Assembly (NCBI GenBank): GCA_046351235.1
Contig: JAXLYV010000012.1
Location: 104,257 to 168,256 of the forward strand
Direction: 5' to 3'
Source: JBBSAT01 sp046351235
GTDB taxonomy: Bacteria > Myxococcota_A > Polyangia > Polyangiales > Sandaracinaceae
DNA length: 64,000 bases
In this document: positions 1 through 9,114 of the stretch, in pieces
How the letters are laid out: each line of letters opens with the position of its first letter
How positions within the stretch are numbered: position 1 is the first letter of the stretch
The notes under the pieces: model-generated
Seen by the model: the letters and a program-made list of their open reading frames with translations, nothing else
What the model was told of the DNA's origin: nothing
The model's database searches: none
Position numbers and translations under genes: made by a program

Positions 1-1
1 C

Positions 2-1693
2 GTGTCGAGCGCGTGCGGCGGCGCCGACTGCGACGACTACGACCCCCACATCCTGCCCGGCGTGAGCGAGATCTGCGACAACCGGCGCGACGACGACTGC
101 AACGGCCTGCGCGACTACCTCGACCCGGCGTGCACTCCCACCAACGATCGCTGCGCGCAGGCTTCGTTCCTCCGCCTCGGCCCGAGCGGCGGCGGCGCCT
201 CGGGGTCGACGGCCGGGCTCGCACGGGACTACACGCTCTCGTGCGGCGGTGGCCCCGACGTGGTGTTCCGCTTCTCGCTCACCACGTCGCGGGACGTGCA
301 GATCCGAGCGCGCTCGACCGGCACCGGCGCACCGACGCCGACGCTCGCCCTTCGGCCCTTCGACCGCTGCGCCGAGGGTCCCGACCTCGCGTGCGCGCGC
401 GGCAACGACTCGATCCTCCACGTCCGCTCGCTGCCGGCGGGCACCTGGGCGATCGTGGTCGCGACGACGACCGAGACCACCTTCGAGCTGGACGTCGCGC
501 TGGACGACCCGACGATGCTGCCGCCCGTCGACGTCTGCGACGCGACGACCATCGACGTGTCGGCGGGCGGTACGTTCGACGGCGACTTCGAGGACGTCCG
601 CGACGACTACGATCTCTCGTGCCACGCGGCGAGCGCCGCCGACGCCGTCTACCGCTTCACCATTCCGCCCGGGCACGCGAGCGACGTCGACATCGCCGTG
701 AGCACGGTCACCGGCATGGCCCGAGACGGCGCCTTCGTCGCGCTCACGAGCGACTGCAGCGCCGCCAGCGGGGAGCTCGCATGCGTGACGCCGGTGGCCT
801 CGCGCTTGCGCCGACGCGCGCTGGGCCCGGGCACGTACTACGCGGTGATCGAGCCGCTCGATCCGCTGACCGACGGCTGGGAGGCGACGTTCACGTTCAC
901 CGATCCACCGGCCGCACGCAGCGCGGGCGATGCGTGCTCGAGCGCGCTCGACGTGACCCCCGTCGGCAGCGCGACCACGGGGATGGGAAGCGTCCTCGCC
1001 ACCACGCTCGAAGCCGACGGCGGCACGAGCTGCGGCCCGAGCAGCGGCGCGCGCGACGCCTACTTCCATTTCACGCTCGGCGCGAGCCGCGACGTGACGC
1101 TGACCACCACGGGCAGCGGCCCCGTGTCGGCGGCGCTCACCACGACGTGCGGCGCGCGCGCGAGCGAGCTCCGCTGCCGCTCCGGGTCCTCACCGCTCGC
1201 GCAGACCTTCCGTGGCCTGGGCCCGGGCGAGTACTGGATCGCCGTGGACACGACGGCGTCGAGCGGGAGCGTGACGGCGCAGATCGCGCTCGCGCCCCCG
1301 ACGACCGCGCCGGCGAACGACGAATGCACCGGCGCGATCGCGCTGCCGACGCCGCTGGCCTCGCGCGCGCGCGACACCCTGGTGGGCTTCGCCGACGATC
1401 TGCGCGGCGGCGCCTGCACGCCCTCCGGGATGCTCGACGCGTTCTACACCTTCACGTTGCCGTCGCCGATGAGCATCACGCTCGACGCGACCACGGTGCC
1501 CGCGAGCACGCACACCATCGGGCTCACGCTGCGCGACGGCTGTGGCCCGGGCGCCGATCTCGCGTGCGACGTCGGCGTCGGCTCGGCCCACCTCGCCACC
1601 GACACGCTCCCGATGGGCACCCACACGGTGCTCGTCGAGATGCGCGAGAGCGAGGCGAGCGACTTCTCGCTCCGCTTCGCCGCGTTCCCATGA
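2..1693 (+). CDS. Secreted Cys-rich MopE-like protein with four tandem repeats (5' end outside window)
   Basis: The reading frame is open to the window edge, so the true start and any signal peptide are missing; base 2 is only the first possible start in view. Residues 1-45 carry a MopE-type metal-binding-like motif (CDDYDPHILPGVSEICDN, then DDDCNG). Four related units of about 130 residues follow, starting near residues 47, 176, 309 and 439. Each opens with a short Asx-rich Cys motif (NDRC, VDVC, GDAC, NDEC), has an aromatic F-x-F/Y-x-F strand in the middle and closes with a G-T/E-Y/W-type strand, which suggests a repeated beta-sandwich. The protein is probably extracellular or surface-bound. 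It overlaps the next gene by four bases (ATGA), so the two are likely co-translated. Its function is unknown. Confidence 0.75.
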   Translation: MSSACGGADCDDYDPHILPGVSEICDNRRDDDCNGLRDYLDPACTPTNDRCAQASFLRLGPSGGGASGSTAGLARDYTLSCGGGPDVVFRFSLTTSRDVQIRARSTGTGAPTPTLALRPFDRCAEGPDLACARGNDSILHVRSLPAGTWAIVVATTTETTFELDVALDDPTMLPPVDVCDATTIDVSAGGTFDGDFEDVRDDYDLSCHAASAADAVYRFTIPPGHASDVDIAVSTVTGMARDGAFVALTSDCSAASGELACVTPVASRLRRRALGPGTYYAVIEPLDPLTDGWEATFTFTDPPAARSAGDACSSALDVTPVGSATTGMGSVLATTLEADGGTSCGPSSGARDAYFHFTLGASRDVTLTTTGSGPVSAALTTTCGARASELRCRSGSSPLAQTFRGLGPGEYWIAVDTTASSGSVTAQIALAPPTTAPANDECTGAIALPTPLASRARDTLVGFADDLRGGACTPSGMLDAFYTFTLPSPMSITLDATTVPASTHTIGLTLRDGCGPGADLACDVGVGSAHLATDTLPMGTHTVLVEMRESEASDFSLRFAAFP

Positions 1694-2916
1694 GGCGCGC
1701 CACCCGCTCCGCCCTGCGCTGGGCCCTCGCGCTCTCGCTGGCCTTCGCGGCCGCCGCGCCGGCCCTCGCCCACGCGCAGCGGCTGCCCCGCGGTCGCACC
1801 GGCTTCCGCGACGCCGGGCTCGGCGGCATCCGCGGCGTCACGGTCGGCCCGATCGAGAGCTCCGAGTGGCCGGGGCGCGGCTACGGGACGCCGTACACCG
1901 AGGCCCTCCTCGACGAGCTCGCGCGGATGGGCGTCACGTGGGTGTCGGTCACGCCCTTCGGTCGGATCTGGTCGCTCGAGAGCACCGAGATCTACATGGA
2001 CTTCGAGGCGCCCTACGAGGACAACCGCGCCGCGATCGCGCGCTTCGTGGAGCAGGCGCACGCGCGCGGGATCCGCGTGCTGCTCATCCCGCACTTGTGG
2101 GTGTGGAGCGAGGTCGGCTGGCGCGGCGAGATCGATCCCGGCAGCGAAGAGGGCTGGCGCGCCTACCAAGAGAGCTATCGCCGCTTCGTGCTCGCGTGGG
2201 CGCGCGACGCCGCCGAGGCCGAGGTCGACGCCTTCTCGATCGGCGTCGAGTGCAAGTCGTGGTCGGGCCGCTTCGGGGGCTTCTGGGCCTCGTTCATCGA
2301 CCAGGTGCGCGCCGCGTATCCGGGCCTGCTCACCTACAGCGCGAACTGGGACGAGGTCGAGGCGGTGCTCTTCTGGGATCGCCTCGATCTGATCGGCATC
2401 AACGGCTTCTACCCGCTCGCCCATCACCACGGCGCCCGCTACGAGGAGTACGTCACGGGCGCCCGCGAAGCGCGCGACTCGGTCGCGGCGGTGAGCGAGG
2501 CGCTCGACATGCCGGTGCTCTTCGTCGAGGTCGGCTACACGACACGACGCGATGCCGCGGTCGAGCCCTGGCTCTGGCCCGACGGCATGACCGACGTCGC
2601 CTACTCGGAAGAGGAGCAGTCGCGCGCGCTCGAGGCGGTGCTGGGGGCGTTCCTCCCCGAGGACTGGTTCGCGGGCTTCTTCGTGTGGCGCTACTACGCG
2701 AGCCTCGACGACGTCTCGCAGGAGGCGATCTGGGGCTTCAGCCCGCACGGCAAGACCACCGAGGCGCTGCTCGAGGAGATCCTCGGCGCACCGTTCGCGG
2801 TGGATCCCGATCCGCTCTCGCTCGGCGCGCTGGCGTCGGGCGGATCGGAGTGGGACGCGTTGATCGCGCACACGCGCGTCGCGGCGCTGCTCGCCGACAC
2901 GACGATCGGTCCCTGA
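1690..2916 (+). CDS. Secreted GH113-like TIM-barrel glycoside hydrolase
   Basis: This 408-aa protein starts at the ATG overlapping the upstream stop and has a clear signal peptide (residues 1-29, ending around AHAQ). The body resembles the GH113-like (mannanase-type) TIM barrel: an early GMGVTWVSV-like strand, HARGIRVLLIPHLWVW, a FSIGVECKSW strand with a candidate acid/base at Glu187, a LDLIGINGFYPL strand, and VLFVEVGYTT with a candidate nucleophile at Glu280. The two glutamates at the ends of strands 4 and 7 are what a retaining clan GH-A enzyme needs. The substrate, probably a beta-linked glycan, is inferred from the family only. The four-base overlap with the repeat protein upstream suggests that a surface binder and a hydrolase are made together. 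Confidence 0.7.
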   Translation: MRRATRSALRWALALSLAFAAAAPALAHAQRLPRGRTGFRDAGLGGIRGVTVGPIESSEWPGRGYGTPYTEALLDELARMGVTWVSVTPFGRIWSLESTEIYMDFEAPYEDNRAAIARFVEQAHARGIRVLLIPHLWVWSEVGWRGEIDPGSEEGWRAYQESYRRFVLAWARDAAEAEVDAFSIGVECKSWSGRFGGFWASFIDQVRAAYPGLLTYSANWDEVEAVLFWDRLDLIGINGFYPLAHHHGARYEEYVTGAREARDSVAAVSEALDMPVLFVEVGYTTRRDAAVEPWLWPDGMTDVAYSEEEQSRALEAVLGAFLPEDWFAGFFVWRYYASLDDVSQEAIWGFSPHGKTTEALLEEILGAPFAVDPDPLSLGALASGGSEWDALIAHTRVAALLADTTIGP

Positions 2917-2989
2917 TGGCGCGAATCGCGACGCCCCCGACGCGTCGACAGTCTTGACGGCCCGGAGCCTCGCGCTGCAACCTGCACGC

Positions 2990-3817
2990 ATGGGGGCTCG
3001 TCGCTTTCTCGCGAGCGCTGTCGTGGCGCTTTCTTTCTTGGTGTGCGCGCACTTCGGGCTCGGGCCGCCACGCGCGGCCGCGCAGGGAAGTGATGCCGAG
3101 GCCCGCGCGCTCTTCTCGGCGGGCGAGATCGCGTACGGCGAGGGCCGATACGAGGCGGCGCTCGACTACTTTCAGCGGGCGTACGAAATCAGCGGCCGCG
3201 CGCTCCTCCTCTACAACGTCGGGAGCGCCGCCGAGCACCTGCGCCGCGATCGGGAAGCGCTCGCCGCGTTCGAGCGCTACCTGAGCGACACCGGCGAGGA
3301 CGCGCCCAACCGGACGGCCGTCGCGGCACGCATCGAGATCCTGCGGCGCTCGGTGGCGGCGTCCACCAGCGAGGCCAGCACGAGCACGACGACGACGACG
3401 ACGAGCACCGAGAGCACGACCGCAGCCAGCGAGACCGCGAGCAGCGAGACGTCCTCGACCGGCGCCGCCGCGCCGCCGGACCCCGGCCCCTCGTCCGGCC
3501 CCGGCGCCGCCCCGTGGATCGTGCTCGGCGTCGGAGCCGCCGTCGCCGTCGCCGGCGCGGTGCTCGTCGGCGTGGGCTACGCCGATGCGGCCAGCGTGAG
3601 CGGGATCGCCGACGGCGGATCGTGGAGCAGCATCTCCGGCGCGTACGAGCGGGCGCCGATCCTGGAGGGCGTCGGCTTCGCGCTCCTCGGCGTCGGGGTC
3701 GCTGCGGCCGTGGGTGGCGTGGTGTGGGGCGCGATGGGGAGCGGCGAGAGCAGCTCCACCGCGAGCGCCTGGATCAGCCCCGACGGCGCCGGTGTGATCG
3801 TGGGAGGGAGCTTCTGA
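2990..3817 (+). CDS. TPR protein with Ser/Thr-rich linker and two C-terminal membrane segments
   Basis: The ATG at 2990 gives a 275-aa protein with a good signal peptide or anchor (residues 1-33); a TTG 36 bases upstream is in frame but spoils the signal. Residues 35-110 hold tetratricopeptide-like helices (ALFSAGEIAYGEGRYEAAL, then ALLLYNVGSAAEHLRRDREA). A Ser/Thr/Glu low-complexity stretch follows (about 125-165), then two hydrophobic segments near 172-195 and 220-250 rich in Gly/Ala/Val. This layout is common in myxobacterial TPR proteins of unknown role. The stop overlaps the start of the next gene (TGATG), so the two are probably translationally coupled. Confidence 0.7.
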   Translation: MGARRFLASAVVALSFLVCAHFGLGPPRAAAQGSDAEARALFSAGEIAYGEGRYEAALDYFQRAYEISGRALLLYNVGSAAEHLRRDREALAAFERYLSDTGEDAPNRTAVAARIEILRRSVAASTSEASTSTTTTTTSTESTTAASETASSETSSTGAAAPPDPGPSSGPGAAPWIVLGVGAAVAVAGAVLVGVGYADAASVSGIADGGSWSSISGAYERAPILEGVGFALLGVGVAAAVGGVVWGAMGSGESSSTASAWISPDGAGVIVGGSF

Positions 3818-6800
3818 TGCGCGCGCCCACCACGCTCACCACGCTCGGGGCGCTCGCGCTCGCCGGATGCACGCTCGCGATCGCCGGCTGCACTCCGGAG
3901 ATCCCGCAGGGCCGCATCGCCTGCACCACCCGCGACGAGTGCCCTCCTGGATGGTTCTGCCGGGCCAGCCGTTGCTATGCCGACGAGAACGGCACGGACG
4001 CCGGGCCCGTCGACGGCGGCACGTCCGACGGCGCCACGACGGACGGAGGTCGCGACGGCGGTGGCGACGGCGGCCCCCCGGCGCCCTGCGTCACCGACCT
4101 CGACTGCTCGAACGACGTCTTCTGCGACGGTCGCGAGCGCTGCGCCCCTTCCGATCCCGCCGCCGACTCCGCCACCGGCTGCGCCCCGCCGACGGGCGCT
4201 GCCTGTCTCGACACGCAGACCTGCGACGAGAGCCAGGATCGCTGCGTGACGGACTGCGCCCAGACCGGAGACGCCGATCACGACGGCGAGAACTCCCTCG
4301 ACTGCGGCGGAGCCGACTGCGACGACGCCAACGCCGACGTGGGCCCGTCGCACGCCGAGACCTGCGACGCAGTCGACAACGACTGCGATCCGACGACGTT
4401 CGGCACGACAGACCTGGACGCCGACGGTGCGGTCTCGAGCACGTGCTGCAACCCGGGCGCCGGCGGCGGGCCGGCCACGTGCGGGACCGACTGCGACGAC
4501 GCGCGTGCCGAGGTGGGCCCCGCGCAGCGCGAGACCTGCGACGGGCTCGACAACGACTGCAACGGAATGACCGACGAGAACGTGCTGATCACGTTCTACC
4601 GCGACGTGGACGGTGACGGCTATGGCGCGGCGGGCACCACCATGACCGCATGCAGCGCTCCGGCGGGATTTGCCGCGCAGAGCGGCGACTGCGACGACTC
4701 GACCGCGTCGGTCCACCCGGGCGTCGCCGAGACGTGCAACCTCGTGGACGACGACTGCGTGGGCGGCGTGGACGACGGCCTCTCGTGCTCGTGCACGAAC
4801 GGCACGATGCAGAGCTGCGGCACCGACGAAGGCGAGTGCACCCACGGCATGCAGAGCTGCAGCGGTGGCGCTTGGGGCACGTGCATGAACGCCGTGGGCC
4901 CCGCCGCCGAGACCTGCAACGGCCTCGACGACGACTGCAACGCCACCGTCGACGACGGAACCGCGAGCGCGTCGTGCCCGGCCCGACGCAACACGACGGC
5001 CGCGTGCAGCGGAGGCACCTGCCGGTATTCCTGCACGGGAACGTTCCTCACGTGCGACTCGAGCGATCCGGGCGACGGGAGCGGCTGCGAGGTCGACCCC
5101 GTGACCGATCCCGAGCACTGCGGTGGATGCACCGCCTGCACGACGCCCACGAACGTCGCGACCCGGACCTGTGCCGCCGGCTCGTGCGCGGTGGCGACCT
5201 GCACGGCCCCCTTCGACGACTGCGACGGGACCTTCTCGAACGGCTGCGAGCGCCGCATCGACACGACCAGCGATTGCGGAGCCTGCGACAGCCCGTGCCC
5301 GCTCCGTCCGAACACGACCCCCTCGTGCACGAGCGGCGCGTGCACCTATCGGTGTGCCGGGAGCTTCTCGGACTGCGACGGCAACGCGTCGAACGGCTGC
5401 GAGACCGGCCTGCCGAGCTGCGATGCGCCGCCCCCGCGCTTGATCGGCCCGCTGACCGCGATGACGGTGACCTCGAACCGGCCCGAGCTCCGCTTCGCGC
5501 CCAGCAGCGGCACCACGCAGGCGCGCGTCCAGGTCTGCTCGGACCCGGCGTGCTCGAACGTCGTGTGGACCGGCACCGGCACGAGCCCGATCGTGGTGGG
5601 CGCCTCTCTCGCTCCCGGGCGCTACTACTGGCGGGCTCACGCCCTCGTGGGCACCACCGTCGGCACCACGGCCTCCGCGACGTGGAGCTTCGTGACGTTC
5701 GCGCGCACCACCCCCGCGACGGCGACCGATGGCTTCCCGCTGATGAACATCGCGGGCGGGCCCGAGGACGTCGCGTTCGGAGAGCCCACGTCGGCGGGCG
5801 GCCGGGTGTACGTGTACGAGGGCGCCTCGAGCACGATCGTCCAGACGCTGAACGCCCCGGCCAACCGCCAAGGGTTCGGCTCGTCGATCTCGGCGATCGA
5901 CTACAACGGCGACGGCTTCGACGATCTCCTCGTCGGCGCGTGCCTCGGTGATGCGTCGAGCTCGACGGCGCCGACTGCGAGCAGCGGCTGCAGCGGCTAC
6001 GTCGTCGTCTACGCGGGCGACGCGACGGGGCACTTCAACACCACGCCGGTCGTGACCCTCGGCAACGGCAACGGCACCAACCGCGTCGGCTTCGGATCGT
6101 CCGTCGCGGGCATCGGCGACTTCAACGGCGACGGCTACGGAGACTTCGTGGTGGGCGCTTACTTCTCCGGGCGAGCGCTGATCTATCTCGGGCGTGCCGG
6201 AACGGGCCCGCTGACCGAGATCGAGATCACGCCCAGCGGTCCCCTCACGACCAGTCGCTTCGGTTGGCAGGTGGCGGCGGCGGGCGACCTCGACGGCGAT
6301 CACTTCGACGACGTGCTCGTGGGCTCGTACTCGGCGTTCGGGATGAGCGGGAACCTCAACCTCAGCGTGGTGTTCGGCGGGACGGGGACGCCGGCGGTCC
6401 TCGAGCGCAACGGGAGCGGCCCGGCGATCCCGACCGGTCTCGGAGACGCGAGCGGGGACGGGCGCGCGGACTTCGCGACGGCGTCGCCGAACGGTCTGGG
6501 CAACATCGCCGTCTACCGGCAGACCACGCGCTCTTCGGTCGGCACCGTGGCCTGGAGCCTGAGCGGCACGAGCAGCAGCGACATGTTCGGGTGGACGACG
6601 ATGGGCCCGGGCGACCTCGACAACGACGGGCTCGGCGACGTGGTCGTCGGCCGCCCGGGCACGATGCACGCGCTGGCGTACCAAGGGACCACGGGCGCCA
6701 CGATCTGGCAGGTCGCCGACTCGCACGCCGGGTTCGGCCGAACGATGGGCCGCGGGGGCCTCCTCTCCGGCTATCTCGGGGTCACGATCGCCGCGTGCTC

Positions 6801-6912
6801 GGGCCCCGTGTCGTGCTCGGGAGAGATCGCCGCCTACACGGACAACACGCCCAGTCTGCGCGCGCTCTGGTCGATGGGCGCAGGTGCGTTCGGCGCCGCG
6901 CTCTCGCGCTGA
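3817..6912 (+). CDS. Large Cys-rich lipoprotein: MopE-like motifs plus FG-GAP repeats
   Basis: This 1,031-aa lipoprotein has two possible lipoboxes (LAGC, then IAGC within the first 25 residues). An Asp/Gly-rich tether follows, then a Cys-rich region (about residues 85-540) with MopE-like units such as DCDDANADV...ETCD..DNDC and DCDDARAEV...ETCDGLDNDCNG. A fibronectin/sandwich-like stretch leads into at least five FG-GAP (integrin-alpha-like) units of the form D-x-N/D-G-D-G/H-x-x-D-x-x-V-G (IDYNGDGFDDLLVGA, IGDFNGDGYGDFVVGA, AGDLDGDHFDDVLVGS, PGDLDNDGLGDVVVGR), typical of a calcium-binding beta-propeller. It is probably a cell-surface, metal-binding or adhesion protein; the ligand is unknown. 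It is coupled by overlap to the TPR gene upstream. Confidence 0.75.
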   Translation: MRAPTTLTTLGALALAGCTLAIAGCTPEIPQGRIACTTRDECPPGWFCRASRCYADENGTDAGPVDGGTSDGATTDGGRDGGGDGGPPAPCVTDLDCSNDVFCDGRERCAPSDPAADSATGCAPPTGAACLDTQTCDESQDRCVTDCAQTGDADHDGENSLDCGGADCDDANADVGPSHAETCDAVDNDCDPTTFGTTDLDADGAVSSTCCNPGAGGGPATCGTDCDDARAEVGPAQRETCDGLDNDCNGMTDENVLITFYRDVDGDGYGAAGTTMTACSAPAGFAAQSGDCDDSTASVHPGVAETCNLVDDDCVGGVDDGLSCSCTNGTMQSCGTDEGECTHGMQSCSGGAWGTCMNAVGPAAETCNGLDDDCNATVDDGTASASCPARRNTTAACSGGTCRYSCTGTFLTCDSSDPGDGSGCEVDPVTDPEHCGGCTACTTPTNVATRTCAAGSCAVATCTAPFDDCDGTFSNGCERRIDTTSDCGACDSPCPLRPNTTPSCTSGACTYRCAGSFSDCDGNASNGCETGLPSCDAPPPRLIGPLTAMTVTSNRPELRFAPSSGTTQARVQVCSDPACSNVVWTGTGTSPIVVGASLAPGRYYWRAHALVGTTVGTTASATWSFVTFARTTPATATDGFPLMNIAGGPEDVAFGEPTSAGGRVYVYEGASSTIVQTLNAPANRQGFGSSISAIDYNGDGFDDLLVGACLGDASSSTAPTASSGCSGYVVVYAGDATGHFNTTPVVTLGNGNGTNRVGFGSSVAGIGDFNGDGYGDFVVGAYFSGRALIYLGRAGTGPLTEIEITPSGPLTTSRFGWQVAAAGDLDGDHFDDVLVGSYSAFGMSGNLNLSVVFGGTGTPAVLERNGSGPAIPTGLGDASGDGRADFATASPNGLGNIAVYRQTTRSSVGTVAWSLSGTSSSDMFGWTTMGPGDLDNDGLGDVVVGRPGTMHALAYQGTTGATIWQVADSHAGFGRTMGRGGLLSGYLGVTIAACSGPVSCSGEIAAYTDNTPSLRALWSMGAGAFGAALSR

Positions 6913-6939
6913 CGGACGTCGCGCGAAGGAGATCGCCCC

Positions 6940-6954
6940 GACACGATCCGTGTC
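6940..6954. terminator. Possible bidirectional terminator hairpin
   Basis: GACACG-ATC-CGTGTC forms a 6-bp stem between convergent genes ending at 6912 and 6982. There is no T-tract, and a second small GCTCG/CGAGC dyad follows. The call rests on position and dyad only. Confidence 0.3.
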
Positions 6955-6981
6955 TGGCCGTGCTCGAGGCGAGCAGAGAGA

Positions 6982-7224
6982 TCAGCGCCGCCGCTCGTAG
7001 CGGAGGCGCTTGATGACGCGCTCGAGGATCTCCTTCTCGGTCGCGTCGGGGCTGCGGCGCTGCTCGGCCTCGACCAGACGCTGCGCGGAGGCCGCATCGT
7101 GCGTGAGGTGTGCGAGCTCGCGGCGCAGCGAGGCGGGATCGCGCTTCTTCGTCTTCGGCCGGCTCGCCAGGTAGATGGCGAGCGAGGCGCCGACGACCAG
7201 CGCGAGGACGAGCAACGCCTCCAT
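6982..7224 (-). CDS. Small single-span membrane protein
   Basis: This 80-aa protein has one N-terminal hydrophobic segment (residues 2-20), followed by a basic, helix-prone cytoplasmic-type tail (SRPKTKKRDPASLRREL...) ending in KRLRYERRR. The positive charges after the segment fit an N-out/C-in anchor. It has no recognisable domain. It may follow the Kazal-like lipoprotein gene (45 bases upstream on the same strand). Function unknown. Confidence 0.55.
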   Translation of the reverse strand: MEALLVLALVVGASLAIYLASRPKTKKRDPASLRRELAHLTHDAASAQRLVEAEQRRSPDATEKEILERVIKRLRYERRR

Positions 7225-7269
7225 CGCGGCGATGATACGGCAGGACGCGCTCGGAATTCCTCTCGGAGC

Positions 7270-7863
7270 TCACGGGCAGGGGCCGACCGACTGAACGTCG
7301 GTGCCCGAGGCGTTCGCCTGGCACGGGTTGAAGTAGCGCATTCCGTCGCACCCGCAGACATCGCGCGAGGGCCCCGAGCAGCTCGACGCGGCCGGGCGCA
7401 GCACGCAGGTGCCGCTGCTCAGCGCACCGCAATCGTAGAGGCGCTCGAAGTCGCAGTACGACGTCGCGTCGCACGGGATCGTCTCGTCGCAGGGTCTTCC
7501 CGGGCCGACGGCGGCATCGACGGGCGTGAAGGCGTCGTCCTCGCGCGTGTACGTGTCGGTCGGCACCCACGCGTCGCGCATCGGGCCGGCGTCGGGCTCG
7601 ACCGCGGCGTCCGCATCGACCGTCACCGCATCCGGCGCGTCGGCCATGCCCGCGTCCTCGACGCGCGCATCGGGGGCGGCGATCACCGCCGCGTCGTCCT
7701 CCGCGGCATGACGCGTCGAGCACGAGACGAGAAGGAACGTGCCGAGGATCCCGAGCCGGATCGCGAGGAGGCTCGTCTTCGGCGCGCCCCTACACGGCCG
7801 ACCGTCCGCGCGCGTCACGCTCCGGTTCGGCATCTTCGTGTCGGGCACTTCTTGCAGATGCAT
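7270..7863 (-). CDS. Lipoprotein with Asp/Ala-rich tether and Kazal-like C-terminal domain
   Basis: Up to 197 aa. The start is uncertain: the ATG at 7863 or the one at 7833 (MPNRSV...) both place a hydrophobic stretch before the lipobox LLVSC. Residues about 50-120 are a disordered tether built of Asp-Ala pairs. The Cys-rich C-terminus contains DVCGCDGMRYFNPCQANASG, which fits the Kazal/follistatin-type signature C-G-x-D-G-x-x-Y-x-N-x-C. Kazal domains inhibit serine proteases; whether this one does is inference. It lies just downstream of the VWA lipoprotein gene (17 bases), so the two may be an operon of exported proteins. Confidence 0.7.
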   Translation of the reverse strand: MHLQEVPDTKMPNRSVTRADGRPCRGAPKTSLLAIRLGILGTFLLVSCSTRHAAEDDAAVIAAPDARVEDAGMADAPDAVTVDADAAVEPDAGPMRDAWVPTDTYTREDDAFTPVDAAVGPGRPCDETIPCDATSYCDFERLYDCGALSSGTCVLRPAASSCSGPSRDVCGCDGMRYFNPCQANASGTDVQSVGPCP

Positions 7864-7880
7864 CTCTGGGGGCCTCTCGC

Positions 7881-8975
7881 TCAGAACACGACGACGTCGC
7901 AGGGGAACGTCGCGTGGAAGGCGTCGTCGGTCTCGAGCAGGCGATCACACGCCGCGCCGAGGAGCTCGATGTGGGTCTGGTCGATCGCGCGCCAGCCGTC
8001 TCCACAGACGAGCGGTGGATCTCCGTCGAAGCCGACGGTGCCCTCGCACGCGCGCGCCAGGTCGGCGATGCGCCCGTCGAGCTCGAGCTCGCACGACGTG
8101 ATACCCGCCACGATCGTCGAGAGCGCGGTGTCCAGGCCCGTGACGTCGCTCGCGATCCAGAGGTCGGCGGGAGGATCGCCCGGCCCGCGCCCCTGCCCGG
8201 CGTTGGCCAGCGCTTGCAGGTGCGGCGTCGTGATCTCGGTGCCCACGCTGACGACGAAGGTCTCGATGCCCATCGTGTACGCCGACGTGATCGCGTCGAG
8301 CGACTCGCGGCGGCCTCCCGGCAGGTCGTACGCGTCCGCGCAGGTGTTCGGCTCGCCGTCGGTCGCCACGATCAGCACCGTGGGATCGATCCGAGACGGT
8401 GCGAGCGTCGCGATCTGCGCGAGCACGCGCGCGATCGCCGCGCCGGTCGGCGTGAGGCCCGGCAAGGGAGACTCGAGGCGGTAGGCCGTGGCGATCGCGT
8501 CGAAGTTCCCGAGCGCCGCCGGAAGCGTGACGAGATCCGGGCAGCCCGCCGTCGCGAGGACGTCGGTGTAGGTGACCCAACCGAAGCGGATCGAGCCGTC
8601 GAGCCGAGCGATCGGACCGTCCACCCCGAGGAGGGCGTCGCGCAGCGCTTCCCAGCGCGTCACGCCGCCGAAGTCCTCGTTCATGCTCGCCGACTGATCG
8701 ACGATCACGATCACGTTGGGCGTCACCTGGCGCGTCGTGACCGTGCGCGAGGCGCAGGTGGTGTCGGTCGGCGCGTCGGGGAGCGCATCGGGCGGGGCGA
8801 TCCACACATCCTCGCGAGCCGCATCGACCGTGGCGGCGTCGATGCGGCCGCTCGCGTCGTGGAGCTCGCTCGGCGTCGGTCGCTCGACCGTGCAGCCGAG
8901 GGCTGCGCCGGCGCTCGACGAGAGGAGCAGCGCCGCGAGCACGGGCGGAGGCAGTTCGCGTGGGAGGCGCGTCAT
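7881..8975 (-). CDS. VWA-domain lipoprotein
   Basis: The chosen ATG at 8975 gives a 364-aa precursor with a textbook lipoprotein signal (AAALGC-type lipobox near residue 28); an upstream ATG at 9029 would add 18 residues and bury the signal. After an Asp/Ala-rich tether the von Willebrand factor A fold begins with VIVIVDQSASM (MIDAS D-x-S-x-S) and continues with VTYTDVL and TVLIVATDGEPNTC, the metal-site Thr and Asp positions. Extra cysteines suggest disulfides outside the cytoplasm. VWA proteins usually bind a protein partner through the metal site; the partner is unknown. Many similar lipoproteins occur in Polyangiia genomes. Confidence 0.8.
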   Translation of the reverse strand: MTRLPRELPPPVLAALLLSSSAGAALGCTVERPTPSELHDASGRIDAATVDAAREDVWIAPPDALPDAPTDTTCASRTVTTRQVTPNVIVIVDQSASMNEDFGGVTRWEALRDALLGVDGPIARLDGSIRFGWVTYTDVLATAGCPDLVTLPAALGNFDAIATAYRLESPLPGLTPTGAAIARVLAQIATLAPSRIDPTVLIVATDGEPNTCADAYDLPGGRRESLDAITSAYTMGIETFVVSVGTEITTPHLQALANAGQGRGPGDPPADLWIASDVTGLDTALSTIVAGITSCELELDGRIADLARACEGTVGFDGDPPLVCGDGWRAIDQTHIELLGAACDRLLETDDAFHATFPCDVVVF

Positions 8976-9114
8976 CGCCGGCGCGCGCAGCACGCGATGT
9001 GCCGTGAGCGCCGCGCTCTCCTGCGTCACGATGCACGCGGGGGACGCGTCGAGCGCGCGCGACGCGCGTCATGGGACGCGTCACGTGCCGCGCATCACTC
9101 GGGCGCGCGAGGCC

